Below the pieces are notes generated by a model. It did not search any database. It saw nothing but the letters and a program-made list of their open reading frames with translations, and was not told where the DNA came from. The translations under genes and the position numbers were made by a program. Source: Actinomycetales bacterium (GTDB lineage: Bacteria; Actinomycetota; Actinomycetes; Actinomycetales; Cellulomonadaceae). From it: a DNA stretch of 7,378 nt. Positions within the stretch are counted from its first letter, which is position 1. Each line of letters starts with the position of its first letter. Of this stretch, positions 1-5,723 are shown piece by piece. The stretch is taken from NCBI GenBank assembly GCA_012514545.1, contig JAAZAC010000180.1:1-7378 (forward strand), given 5' to 3'.

Positions 1-1
1 G

Positions 2-175
2 GAGGGCTTCTCGATCCCGATCTTCCAGTTCCCGGGTGTGGTCGCGTGGCGGAGCGCCCTCGAGGGCGTGTCCTTCATCCCGCTCTCGCCGACCATCTTC
101 TGGAACTACTGGGAGTGGGAGATCAGCGCCGAGGACAGCCTCGACGTCCCGGGCGCCGCGGACACCGAGGAGTGA
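2..175 (+). CDS. C-terminal end of an ABC transporter substrate-binding protein, SBP_bac_5 family (5' end outside the window)
   Basis: The last 57 codons of a gene entering from the left, ending in TGA at 173-175. The readable residues include IFQFPGVVAW, EGVSFIPLSPTIFWNYWEWE and an acidic tail ending in DTEE. The PLSPTIFWN-WEW ending is typical, as I know the family, of the C-terminus of actinobacterial solute-binding proteins of the peptide/nickel/opine class (SBP_bac_5). Such proteins are usually lipoproteins of 500-600 aa that catch the ligand outside the membrane and hand it to the permease pair. The signal peptide and lipobox would lie outside the window. Two Opp/Dpp-type permease genes and a double ATPase follow on the same strand, which supports the call and suggests they serve one importer. 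The ligand cannot be inferred from this fragment. The family call is fairly secure, but only about a tenth of the protein is visible. Confidence 0.8.
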   Translation, partial: EGFSIPIFQFPGVVAWRSALEGVSFIPLSPTIFWNYWEWEISAEDSLDVPGAADTEE

Positions 176-217
176 TCGACTCCTGATCGCTCGGTGATCC
201 ACCAGCACGCCGAACGA

Positions 218-253
218 CCGGTGGGGTACCGCGTCAGCGCGGTACCCCACCGG
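218..253 (+). terminator. Strong intrinsic-type hairpin after the binding-protein gene, no U-tract
   Basis: A perfect inverted repeat with arms CCGGTGGGGTACCGCG (218-233) and its exact complement (238-253), around a 4-base TCAG loop. The 16-bp stem starts 42 bases after the stop codon of the binding-protein gene. No run of T follows; the next bases are CGTGCCGGGG. Stem-loops without a U-tract are common at gene ends in high-GC actinobacteria, so a transcription terminator or an mRNA 3'-end stabiliser is the likely role. It lies 176 bases before the permease start, so it would lower permease expression relative to the binding protein. Confidence 0.8.
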
Positions 254-256
254 CGT

Positions 257-280
257 GCCGGGGCCTGACGCGCCCCCGGC
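257..280 (+). other. Second, smaller stem-loop downstream of the terminator
   Basis: Arms GCCGGGG (257-263) and CCCCGGC (274-280) are perfectly complementary, with a 10-base loop. It sits three bases after the 16-bp hairpin and could act with it as a tandem terminator. A 7-bp GC-only match is not rare in DNA of this composition, so its function is uncertain. Confidence 0.35.
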
Positions 281-330
281 CCGGTCGCCGTCGGCGGCCC
301 GCGACGCGCGGGCGTGCTGAGCGTCACAGC

Positions 331-359
331 GGCAGGGGCCGCCGTCGGGCCCCCCTGCC
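331..359 (+). other. Stem-loop or dyad upstream of the permease promoter candidate
   Basis: Arms GGCAGGGG (331-338) and CCCCTGCC (352-359) match perfectly. Two more pairs (339-340 with 348-349) are possible if bases 350-351 bulge out, leaving a 7-base loop. The dyad ends 24 bases before a candidate -10 box at 384. It could be an operator, a third termination hairpin, or chance in GC-rich DNA. Its position just upstream of a possible promoter is the only support for a regulatory role. Confidence 0.3.
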
Positions 360-383
360 CAGGTCATCCGGCAAGGGTCCGCG

Positions 384-389
384 TAGACT
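384..389 (+). promoter_or_regulatory. Candidate -10 box (TAGACT) for the permease genes
   Basis: TAGACT fits the TAnnnT pattern of the main actinobacterial sigma factor. It would place the transcript start near 396, about 34 bases before the ATG at 430. The hexamer 17 bases upstream (361-366, AGGTCA) is a poor -35 element. Many actinobacterial promoters lack a recognisable -35, so this remains a candidate only. It follows the hairpin at 218-253, where a separate promoter for the permeases would be expected. Confidence 0.3.
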
Positions 390-414
390 CACGCCGTTCC
401 TTTGACTCCCCAGC

Positions 415-420
415 GAGGTG
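415..420 (+). promoter_or_regulatory. Ribosome-binding site that sets the permease start
   Basis: GAGGTG lies nine bases before the ATG at 430, a normal Shine-Dalgarno spacing. The frame is also open from the GTG inside this element (418), but that codon has no ribosome-binding site of its own at a suitable distance. This favours ATG 430 as the start. Confidence 0.65.
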
Positions 421-429
421 CACTACCCC

Positions 430-2067
430 ATGGCCACCTCAGTCACCGGCCAGGACGTCGCGACGCAGCCGTCCGTCGAGGACGCCCAGGAGAGACACGC
501 GGCTCCCCGCGGTCGCCTCCGGACGAGCGCCCCGATGCTCGCGTTCCTCGGTCGACGCCTGCTCTCGTCCGCGATCGTCCTGCTCGGCGCCACGTTCATC
601 GTGTACATGGTGCTCGCGCTCGCCCTCGACCCCCTCGAGGACCTGCGGCTGAGCACCAACCCGAACAAGGAAGCGATGATCGAGTCGCGGATCCGCCAGC
701 TCGACCTCGACACCCCGGCGCCGATCCGCTGGGCGAAGTGGCTGGGCGGCATCGCGACCTGCGTCATCGGGCGGTGCGACCTCGGGGAGAGCGTCACCGG
801 CGCGTCCGTCATCTCGCTGCTCGGCACGGCGATCCCGTCGACCCTCCAGCTGGTCGGCGCCGCCACGTTCCTCGCGATCGGGCTCGGCATCGTCGTCGGC
901 ATCGCCTCCGCGCTCCGCCAGTACACCGGCTTCGACTACGGCGTGACGTTCATGTCGTTCCTGCTGTACTCGCTGCCGTCGTTCTGGGTGGCGGTGCTGC
1001 TCAAGCTGTGGGGCGCCATCGGCTTCAACGACTTCCTGCGCAACCCCGTCATGTCGTTGCCCACGATCGTGGGTCTGTCCGTGATCGCCGGCCTGCTGTG
1101 GCAGGCCGTGGTCGGCGGGCCGTGGCGACGCCGCGGGATCACGTTCCTCGTGTCCGGCGTGGTGACCGGGGTGGTGCTCGCCGCGGTCTCCGCGACCCGC
1201 TGGCTGCTCGACCCGCGCCTCGGCCCGATCGCGATCGCGATCCTCGGCGTCGGCGCCGCCTTCGCCGTCACGGCGCTCGCCGCCGGCCTGCGTAACCGCC
1301 GGGCGCTCTACTCGAGCCTGACGGTGGTCGCACTCGGCGTGGCGCTGTACTACCCGCTGCAGTCGCTCTTCTACTACGCGACGGCCGCGATGATCATCGG
1401 CCTCGCGCTCGCGGCGATCGCGTCCGGCCTCCTCGTGGGCTGGCTGTTCGGCGGGCCCGACCGGGGCCAGTCCATGCGGGCGGCCGCGATCACGGCGGTC
1501 ATCGTCGGCGCGCTGACCTTCGTCGACCGCGTCATGAGCGTCTGGAAGATCTACAGCGAGTCCTCGCGGATCGCGGGCCGCCCGATCGCCACGATCGGCG
1601 CCCAGACCCCGGGCCTGTCCGGCAGCTTCTGGGTGGAGACGCTCGACACCTTCACCCACCTCGTCCTGCCGACGACGGCCCTCATCCTCATCTCCTTCGC
1701 GTCCTACACGCGTTACTCCCGCGCGAGCCTGCTCGAGGTGATGAACCAGGACTACATCCGTACCGCGCGGGCCAAGGGCCTGCCGGAGCGGGTCGTGACC
1801 GTGCGGCACGCGTTCCGCAACGCGCTCATCCCGCTCGCCACGATCGTCCCGCTCGACATCGCCTACCTCTTCGGCGGCGCGATCATCACCGAGCGGATCT
1901 TCGCGTGGAGCGGCATGGGCTCCCTGTTCCTGCACTCCCTCGCGTCGCAGGACGCCAACCCCGTCATGGGCTACTTCATCGTCGTCGGCACGAGCCTCGT
2001 GCTCGCCAACATCATCGTCGACTTCATCTACGCGGCCCTCGACCCCAGGATCCGGGTGAACGCATGA
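430..2067 (+). CDS. ABC transporter permease, DppB/OppB type, with a large inserted membrane region
   Basis: One of two membrane subunits of a peptide/nickel/opine-class importer. The protein is 545 aa from ATG 430, against roughly 300-340 aa for ordinary DppB. The N-terminal tail is about 35 residues; MLAFLGRRLL (36-45) is where a typical DppB begins, but the GAGGTG site supports the upstream ATG. The usual spans lie near 40-66, 137-160, 170-196, 407-427, 465-485 and 512-535. The ATPase-contact EAA loop is clear at 441-469: DYIRTARAKGLPERVVTVRH, then AFRNALIP. Between spans 3 and 4, residues about 205-375 add six hydrophobic segments (about 212-228, 235-256, 264-285, 293-311, 317-340, 350-372). 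The connecting loops at WRRR, RNRR and DRGQSMR are basic, which fits insertion in the extracytoplasmic loop with three new cytoplasmic turns. Cys111 and Cys116 lie in the first outer loop. The stop codon overlaps the next start as ATGA. Family assignment is secure; the function of the extra spans is unknown. Confidence 0.93.
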   Translation: MATSVTGQDVATQPSVEDAQERHAAPRGRLRTSAPMLAFLGRRLLSSAIVLLGATFIVYMVLALALDPLEDLRLSTNPNKEAMIESRIRQLDLDTPAPIRWAKWLGGIATCVIGRCDLGESVTGASVISLLGTAIPSTLQLVGAATFLAIGLGIVVGIASALRQYTGFDYGVTFMSFLLYSLPSFWVAVLLKLWGAIGFNDFLRNPVMSLPTIVGLSVIAGLLWQAVVGGPWRRRGITFLVSGVVTGVVLAAVSATRWLLDPRLGPIAIAILGVGAAFAVTALAAGLRNRRALYSSLTVVALGVALYYPLQSLFYYATAAMIIGLALAAIASGLLVGWLFGGPDRGQSMRAAAITAVIVGALTFVDRVMSVWKIYSESSRIAGRPIATIGAQTPGLSGSFWVETLDTFTHLVLPTTALILISFASYTRYSRASLLEVMNQDYIRTARAKGLPERVVTVRHAFRNALIPLATIVPLDIAYLFGGAIITERIFAWSGMGSLFLHSLASQDANPVMGYFIVVGTSLVLANIIVDFIYAALDPRIRVNA

Positions 2068-3176
2068 CCCTCCCCAACCCGAACCCGAGCACGGCGGGCA
2101 CCGTCGCCCCGGACGAGATCGACGAGATCGAGATCGGCAACTCGATCGAGAACGCGATCGAGCTGAAGGAGGTCGAGGGCCTCTCGCAGGGCCGCATCGT
2201 CCTCCGCCGGTTCCTGCGGCACCGCGGCGCCATGACGGCCGCGTTCGTCCTCATCGCCGTGGTCCTCCTCGTCACGACGTCGATCGGCTGGGGCCCGATC
2301 CCCGGCTGGTGGCGCTGGTCCCCGACCGAGTTCGACGACGTCGTCAACCCCGGCGGCTCGCCGACGCTGTCCTTCGAGGGCGGGCTGACGATCGGGCCGC
2401 ACCCGTTCGGCCAGGACAACCTCGGCCGCGACGTCTTCGCGCGGGTGATGCGCGGCACGCAGCAGTCGCTCATCGTCATGGTGATCGTCGGCCTCGTGGC
2501 GACGTCGATCGGCATCGTCATGGGCGCCGTGTCCGGCTTCCTGCGGGGGCGCATCGACAACGTGCTCATGCGCTTCACCGACATGATCATCACGATCCCG
2601 GTCATCATGATCGGCGCGATCCTGGGCCGGCTCGTCGCCACCCAGGGCGCGACGGCGGTCATGCTCGGCCTCGCGCTCTCGCTCGTCACGTGGACGTCGA
2701 TGGCCCGTCTCGTGCGCGCGGAGTTCCTGTCGCTGCGCGAGCGGGAGTTCGTCGACGCGGCGCGCGTGGCCGGCGCGAGCAACAGCCGCATCATGTTCAA
2801 GCACATGCTGCCGAACGCCGTCGGCGTCATCATCGTCAACACGACCCTGCTCATGGCGTCCGCGATCCTGCTCGAGACGGCGCTGAGCTACCTCGGCTTC
2901 GGCATCCGCGCCCCGAACGTCTCGCTGGGCACGCTGATCGCCGAGTACCAGACCGCGTTCGCCACGCGGCCCTGGCTCTTCTGGTGGCCCGGCCTGTTCA
3001 TCGTGCTCATCGCGCTCTGCGTGAACTTCATCGGCGACGGCCTGCGGGACGCCTTCGACCCGCGGCAGCGGCGCATCCCGAGCAAGCGGTCGATGGACCG
3101 CGCGGCCGAGCGGGCCGCGCGTCGGCAGGCGGCCGCGGCGTCCGCGACGGCGACGACGGAAGCGTCCGGTGCCTGA
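2064..3176 (+). CDS. ABC transporter permease, DppC/OppC type
   Basis: The partner membrane subunit of the importer, 370 aa. The start ATG at 2064 overlaps the upstream TGA as ATGA, the usual sign of translational coupling, and GGGTGA sits four bases before it. The frame is open further upstream to 1905, but that would overlap the first permease by over 150 bases and gives no family-like sequence. The cytoplasmic N-terminus (1-50) is acidic and repetitive (DEIDEIEIGNSIENAIEL). The first span is near 58-74. It is followed by the conserved DppC outer motif HPFGQDNLGRDVFARVMRG (113-131), which marks the BPD_transp_1 domain. The EAA loop is at about 228-251: EFVDAARVAGASNSRIMFKH, then MLPNA. ETALSYLGFG (271-280) and the final NFIGDGLRDAFDPR (321-334) are also standard. 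The tail after 335 is rich in Arg and Ala and probably cytoplasmic. Length is slightly above the usual ~300-340 aa because of both tails. Only seven bases separate its stop from the stop of the opposite-strand gene. Confidence 0.94.
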   Translation: MTLPNPNPSTAGTVAPDEIDEIEIGNSIENAIELKEVEGLSQGRIVLRRFLRHRGAMTAAFVLIAVVLLVTTSIGWGPIPGWWRWSPTEFDDVVNPGGSPTLSFEGGLTIGPHPFGQDNLGRDVFARVMRGTQQSLIVMVIVGLVATSIGIVMGAVSGFLRGRIDNVLMRFTDMIITIPVIMIGAILGRLVATQGATAVMLGLALSLVTWTSMARLVRAEFLSLREREFVDAARVAGASNSRIMFKHMLPNAVGVIIVNTTLLMASAILLETALSYLGFGIRAPNVSLGTLIAEYQTAFATRPWLFWWPGLFIVLIALCVNFIGDGLRDAFDPRQRRIPSKRSMDRAAERAARRQAAAASATATTEASGA

Positions 3177-3183
3177 GGTCCGG

Positions 3184-3798
3184 TCAGCCCAGCGCGAGCG
3201 CGACGAGCGTGAGCGCCGCGAGGCCCAGCACGAGCAGCGCTGGGCCCACGTGCCAGCGCACGCGCGGCTGCGGTCGCTCGAGGCGCGGGTCGTCGAGGTG
3301 GCCGGCGTCGCGCAGCTCCTCCCAGCGGCGGCGGATGTGCGCGGCGGCCTCGCCGGACGCGGTGCCCACGAGGTCGCCGGGGCGGATGCCGCCGCCGATG
3401 TACGTCGACTCCGGCAGGTGCCGGGTGTCCGACCGGGTGGCGCGCAGGCTGACCTCGCGGCTCGGCGCGGGTGCCGCCCAGGCGGCGTAGGCCCCGTACG
3501 GCGTGTACAGCGTGAGGGCGTACTTGGTGTCGATGCGCTCGATGGCGGGCCATGGCAGCTCGACGGTGCGCAGGACGTTGACGAGCTCGACGCCCCCGTC
3601 GCTCACGACGACCGCCGGTCGGCCGTAGAGCGCCCACACCGCCGCCACCACCAGGGCGAACACCGGCGCGTAGCGCGCGTCGGCCGGGTTCTCGACCACC
3701 GTCCAGACGAAGGCCGCGGCGGCCAGGACCGCCACGACCGCCGTCAGGTTCCGGCCGAACGTCGGACGGAACCGCACCGTCTCGCGGGGGTCGCTCAC
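3184..3798 (-). CDS. Small membrane protein with a bacterial PH-like domain
   Basis: 204 aa from a GTG at 3796-3798 to TGA (TCA on the plus strand at 3184-3186). Two hydrophobic segments near 18-35 and 44-59 form a hairpin. A soluble region follows that starts PAVVVSDGGVELVNVLRTVE (61-80) and continues LPWPAIERIDTKYALTLYTP (81-100). This pattern of 'seen from inside' beta strands plus a W-x-x-I motif is typical of actinobacterial membrane proteins with a bacterial PH domain (PF10756, bPH_6, from memory). A basic, charged stretch (154-182) leads to a third hydrophobic segment at 183-202, close to the C-terminus. The role of this family is largely unknown; membrane-envelope functions have been proposed. 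The ribosome-binding site is weak: GGAG lies only two bases before the GTG, so leaderless or inefficient initiation is possible. No other start codon gives a better fit. The gene lies antisense inside an importer cluster, tail-to-tail with the second permease and head-to-head with the ATPase. Nothing in it suggests a role in transport. Confidence 0.85.
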   Translation of the reverse strand: MSDPRETVRFRPTFGRNLTAVVAVLAAAAFVWTVVENPADARYAPVFALVVAAVWALYGRPAVVVSDGGVELVNVLRTVELPWPAIERIDTKYALTLYTPYGAYAAWAAPAPSREVSLRATRSDTRHLPESTYIGGGIRPGDLVGTASGEAAAHIRRRWEELRDAGHLDDPRLERPQPRVRWHVGPALLVLGLAALTLVALALG

Positions 3799-3829
3799 CG
3801 CTCCATCGTCTCAGAACGTCCCGGGTCGG

Positions 3830-3853
3830 CCGGGCGGGCGTCCGTCCCGCCGG
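3830..3853. other. Imperfect GC-rich dyad between the divergent PH-domain and ATPase genes
   Basis: CCGGGCGGG (3830-3838) pairs with CCCGCCGG (3846-3853) if one G is bulged, around a 7-base loop. It lies in the middle of the 103-base divergent intergenic region (3799-3901). It could form a hairpin in either transcript, but the composition (only C and G in the arms) makes a chance match plausible. Confidence 0.3.
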
Positions 3854-3866
3854 TCGTCCTGGTCCC

Positions 3867-3881
3867 GCGCCGGTCCGGCGC
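3867..3881. promoter_or_regulatory. Perfect 15-bp palindrome upstream of the ATPase gene, operator candidate
   Basis: GCGCCGG-T-CCGGCGC is a perfect dyad centred on 3874, ending seven bases before the Shine-Dalgarno sequence of the ATPase gene. As DNA it has the size and symmetry of a site for a dimeric regulator. As RNA it could form only a 5-bp stem with a GGTCC loop. No regulator gene is visible nearby, so this is a positional candidate. Confidence 0.35.
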
Positions 3882-3888
3882 ACGTCAC

Positions 3889-3895
3889 GAAAGGG
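3889..3895 (+). promoter_or_regulatory. Ribosome-binding site of the ATPase gene
   Basis: GAAAGGG is six bases before the GTG at 3902, good Shine-Dalgarno spacing. It decides for the GTG as the start, since no ATG occurs in frame until well inside the first cassette. Confidence 0.75.
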
Positions 3896-3901
3896 CACGG
3901 C

Positions 3902-5695
3902 GTGGTCACTGAAGCACCGGCTACCGCCACCAAGGCTCCGATCCTCGAGGTCCGAGGGCTCGGCGTCGACTTCTTCGTCGAGGGCGAGTGGTACCCCGCC
4001 GCCATCGACATGGACTACGAGGTGCGCCCGGGCGAGGTGCTCGGCATCGTCGGCGAGTCCGGGTCGGGCAAGACCCAGTCGTCGATGTCGCTCATCGGGC
4101 TCCTCCCGCCCAACGGCCGCGCGCGCGGCTCGGCGAAGCTCGACGGCCGCGAGCTCGTGGGCCTCACCCACAAGCAGCTGTCCCGGATCCGGGGCAAGGA
4201 CGTCGCGGTGATCTTCCAGGAGCCGATGACGGCGCTCAACCCCGTCTACACGGTCGGCTTCCAGATCGTCGAGACGCTGCGCACCCACTTCGACATGGGC
4301 CCGAGCGCCGCGCGGGAGCGGGCGATCGAGCTGCTGCGGCTCGTCGACATCCCCGACCCCGAGCGGTCGGTCGACAAGTACCCGCACCAGCTCTCCGGCG
4401 GCCAGCGCCAGCGCGCGATGATCGCGCAGGCCCTGTCCTGCGACCCGAAGCTGCTCATCGCGGACGAGCCGACGACGGCCCTGGACGTCACCGTCCAGGC
4501 CGAGATCCTCAAGCTCATGCGCGACCTGCGCAGCCGCATCGACTCCGGGATCATCCTCATCACGCACGACATGGGCGTGGTGGCGGACCTCGCCGACCGC
4601 GTGCTCGTCATGAAGGACGGCCGGATCGTCGAGCAGGGGACCGCGGACGACATCTTCAACCGCCCGCAGCACCCGTACACCCAGCAGCTCCTCGCCGCGG
4701 TGCCGCACCTCGGCGTGACCGTGGGCGGGGACGCGGCGCTCGCCGAGGCGGGCGCGGCCGCGCCGATCGACGGCCACGCGCCGGCCACCACGGCGCCGCG
4801 CACCGGGCCCGAGGGCGGGCCCGAGGCCGGCGCCGAGGAGTACGCGATGGAGGCGCGGGACCTCGTCATCGAGTACCCGGGCCGCGGCCGCATCCCCCCG
4901 TTCCGGGCCGTCGACGGCATCTCGATGACCATCAAGCGCGGCGAGGTCGTCGGCCTCGTGGGCGAGTCGGGCTCCGGCAAGACCACGGTGGGCCGCGCCG
5001 TCGTCGGGCTCCTCCCGGTGACCGAGGGCAGCCTGCGCATCGGCGGCCGCGACATGGCCGGCATCAGCGCGGACGAGCTGCGCGAGCTGCGCCGGCACGT
5101 GTCGATCGTCTTCCAGGACCCGGGCTCCTCGCTCAACCCGCGCCTGCCGATCGGCCAGTCCATCGGCGAGCCGCTGCTGCTGCGCAAGATCGCGCGCGGC
5201 GCCGAGCTCAACCGCCGGGTGGAGGACCTGCTCGACCAGGTCCACCTCGCCCGCAGCATGCGCAACCGCTACCCGCACGAGCTCTCCGGCGGCCAGCGCC
5301 AGCGCGTCGGCATCGCCCGCGCGCTCGCGCTCAACCCGAAGCTGCTCGTCGCCGACGAGCCGACCTCCGCGCTCGACGTGTCGGTGCAGGCCAAGGTGCT
5401 CGAGCTCTTCCAGGAGCTCCAGCGCGAGCACGGCTTCGCGTGCCTGTTCATCAGCCACGACCTCGCCGTCGTCGAGATGCTCTCGAGCCGGATCGCGGTC
5501 ATGCACAACGGCAAGCTCGTCGAGCAGGGCCCGCGGGACCAGATCCTGCGCACCCCGCAGGACGACTACACGCGGCGCCTGCTGGCCGCCGTCCCGGTGC
5601 CCAACCCCGAGGAGCAGCGGATCCGCCGCGAGACGCGCGACCGGCTCCTCGAGGAGGAGGCCCGCCGCCTCGCCGCGGCGGCCGTCGCGGACTGA
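3902..5695 (+). CDS. Single-chain double ATPase of a peptide/nickel-class ABC importer (DppD-DppF fusion type)
   Basis: A 597-aa cytoplasmic protein with two complete ATP-binding cassettes, doing the work of DppD plus DppF in one chain. Cassette 1: Walker A GESGSGKT (51-58), Q-loop Gln106 in FQEP, signature LSGGQRQ (164-170), Walker B LLIADEP with Asp188-Glu189, switch His222. Cassette 2: Walker A GESGSGKT (354-361), Gln405 in FQDP, signature LSGGQRQ (461-467), Walker B LLVADEP with Asp485-Glu486, His519. All catalytic residues are present in both halves. The C-terminal oligopeptide-type extension is clear after cassette 1 (RPQHPYTQQLLAAVP, 254-268). After cassette 2 it is altered, with DDYTRRLLAAVP in place of HPYT. 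An Ala/Gly/Pro-rich linker of about 40 residues (272-312) joins the halves, and the C-terminus (570-597) is a charged, probably helical tail. Length matches the known fused form, common in actinobacteria and proteobacteria (YejF/GsiA-like). It most likely energises the two permeases encoded at 430-3176, although a minus-strand gene lies between. Confidence 0.95.
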   Translation: MVTEAPATATKAPILEVRGLGVDFFVEGEWYPAAIDMDYEVRPGEVLGIVGESGSGKTQSSMSLIGLLPPNGRARGSAKLDGRELVGLTHKQLSRIRGKDVAVIFQEPMTALNPVYTVGFQIVETLRTHFDMGPSAARERAIELLRLVDIPDPERSVDKYPHQLSGGQRQRAMIAQALSCDPKLLIADEPTTALDVTVQAEILKLMRDLRSRIDSGIILITHDMGVVADLADRVLVMKDGRIVEQGTADDIFNRPQHPYTQQLLAAVPHLGVTVGGDAALAEAGAAAPIDGHAPATTAPRTGPEGGPEAGAEEYAMEARDLVIEYPGRGRIPPFRAVDGISMTIKRGEVVGLVGESGSGKTTVGRAVVGLLPVTEGSLRIGGRDMAGISADELRELRRHVSIVFQDPGSSLNPRLPIGQSIGEPLLLRKIARGAELNRRVEDLLDQVHLARSMRNRYPHELSGGQRQRVGIARALALNPKLLVADEPTSALDVSVQAKVLELFQELQREHGFACLFISHDLAVVEMLSSRIAVMHNGKLVEQGPRDQILRTPQDDYTRRLLAAVPVPNPEEQRIRRETRDRLLEEEARRLAAAAVAD

Positions 5696-5723
5696 CGCCG
5701 GCCCCGCCACCACCGCACGACGA

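Noticed and set aside
106..327. A 73-codon minus-strand open frame over the end of the binding-protein gene and the terminator
   Set aside because: It crosses the perfect hairpin and the coding end of the binding-protein gene, and the product has no recognisable features.
402..407. TTGACT as a -35 promoter element
   Set aside because: It resembles the -35 consensus closely, but a -10 box at normal spacing would fall on the permease start codon, where the sequence is ACCCCA. The TAGACT at 384 is a better candidate.
535..537. Internal ATG as the start of the first permease
   Set aside because: MLAFLGRRLL looks like a typical DppB N-terminus, but no good ribosome-binding site precedes this ATG, while GAGGTG lies at ideal distance before ATG 430.
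402..1295. A 297-codon plus-strand open frame overlapping the start of the first permease
   Set aside because: It is an alternative frame with an Arg/Pro/His-rich product and no family resemblance; the permease frame accounts for this DNA.
439..1935. A 498-codon minus-strand open frame over the first permease
   Set aside because: The translation is a charged, Arg/Glu/Asp/His-rich string without hydrophobic core or motif. It is a shadow of the permease reading frame in GC-rich DNA.
3177..3183. A bidirectional terminator between the two convergent genes
   Set aside because: Only seven bases separate the stops, and the only symmetry is the short CTGA/TCAG around them (four pairs), too small to call a terminator.
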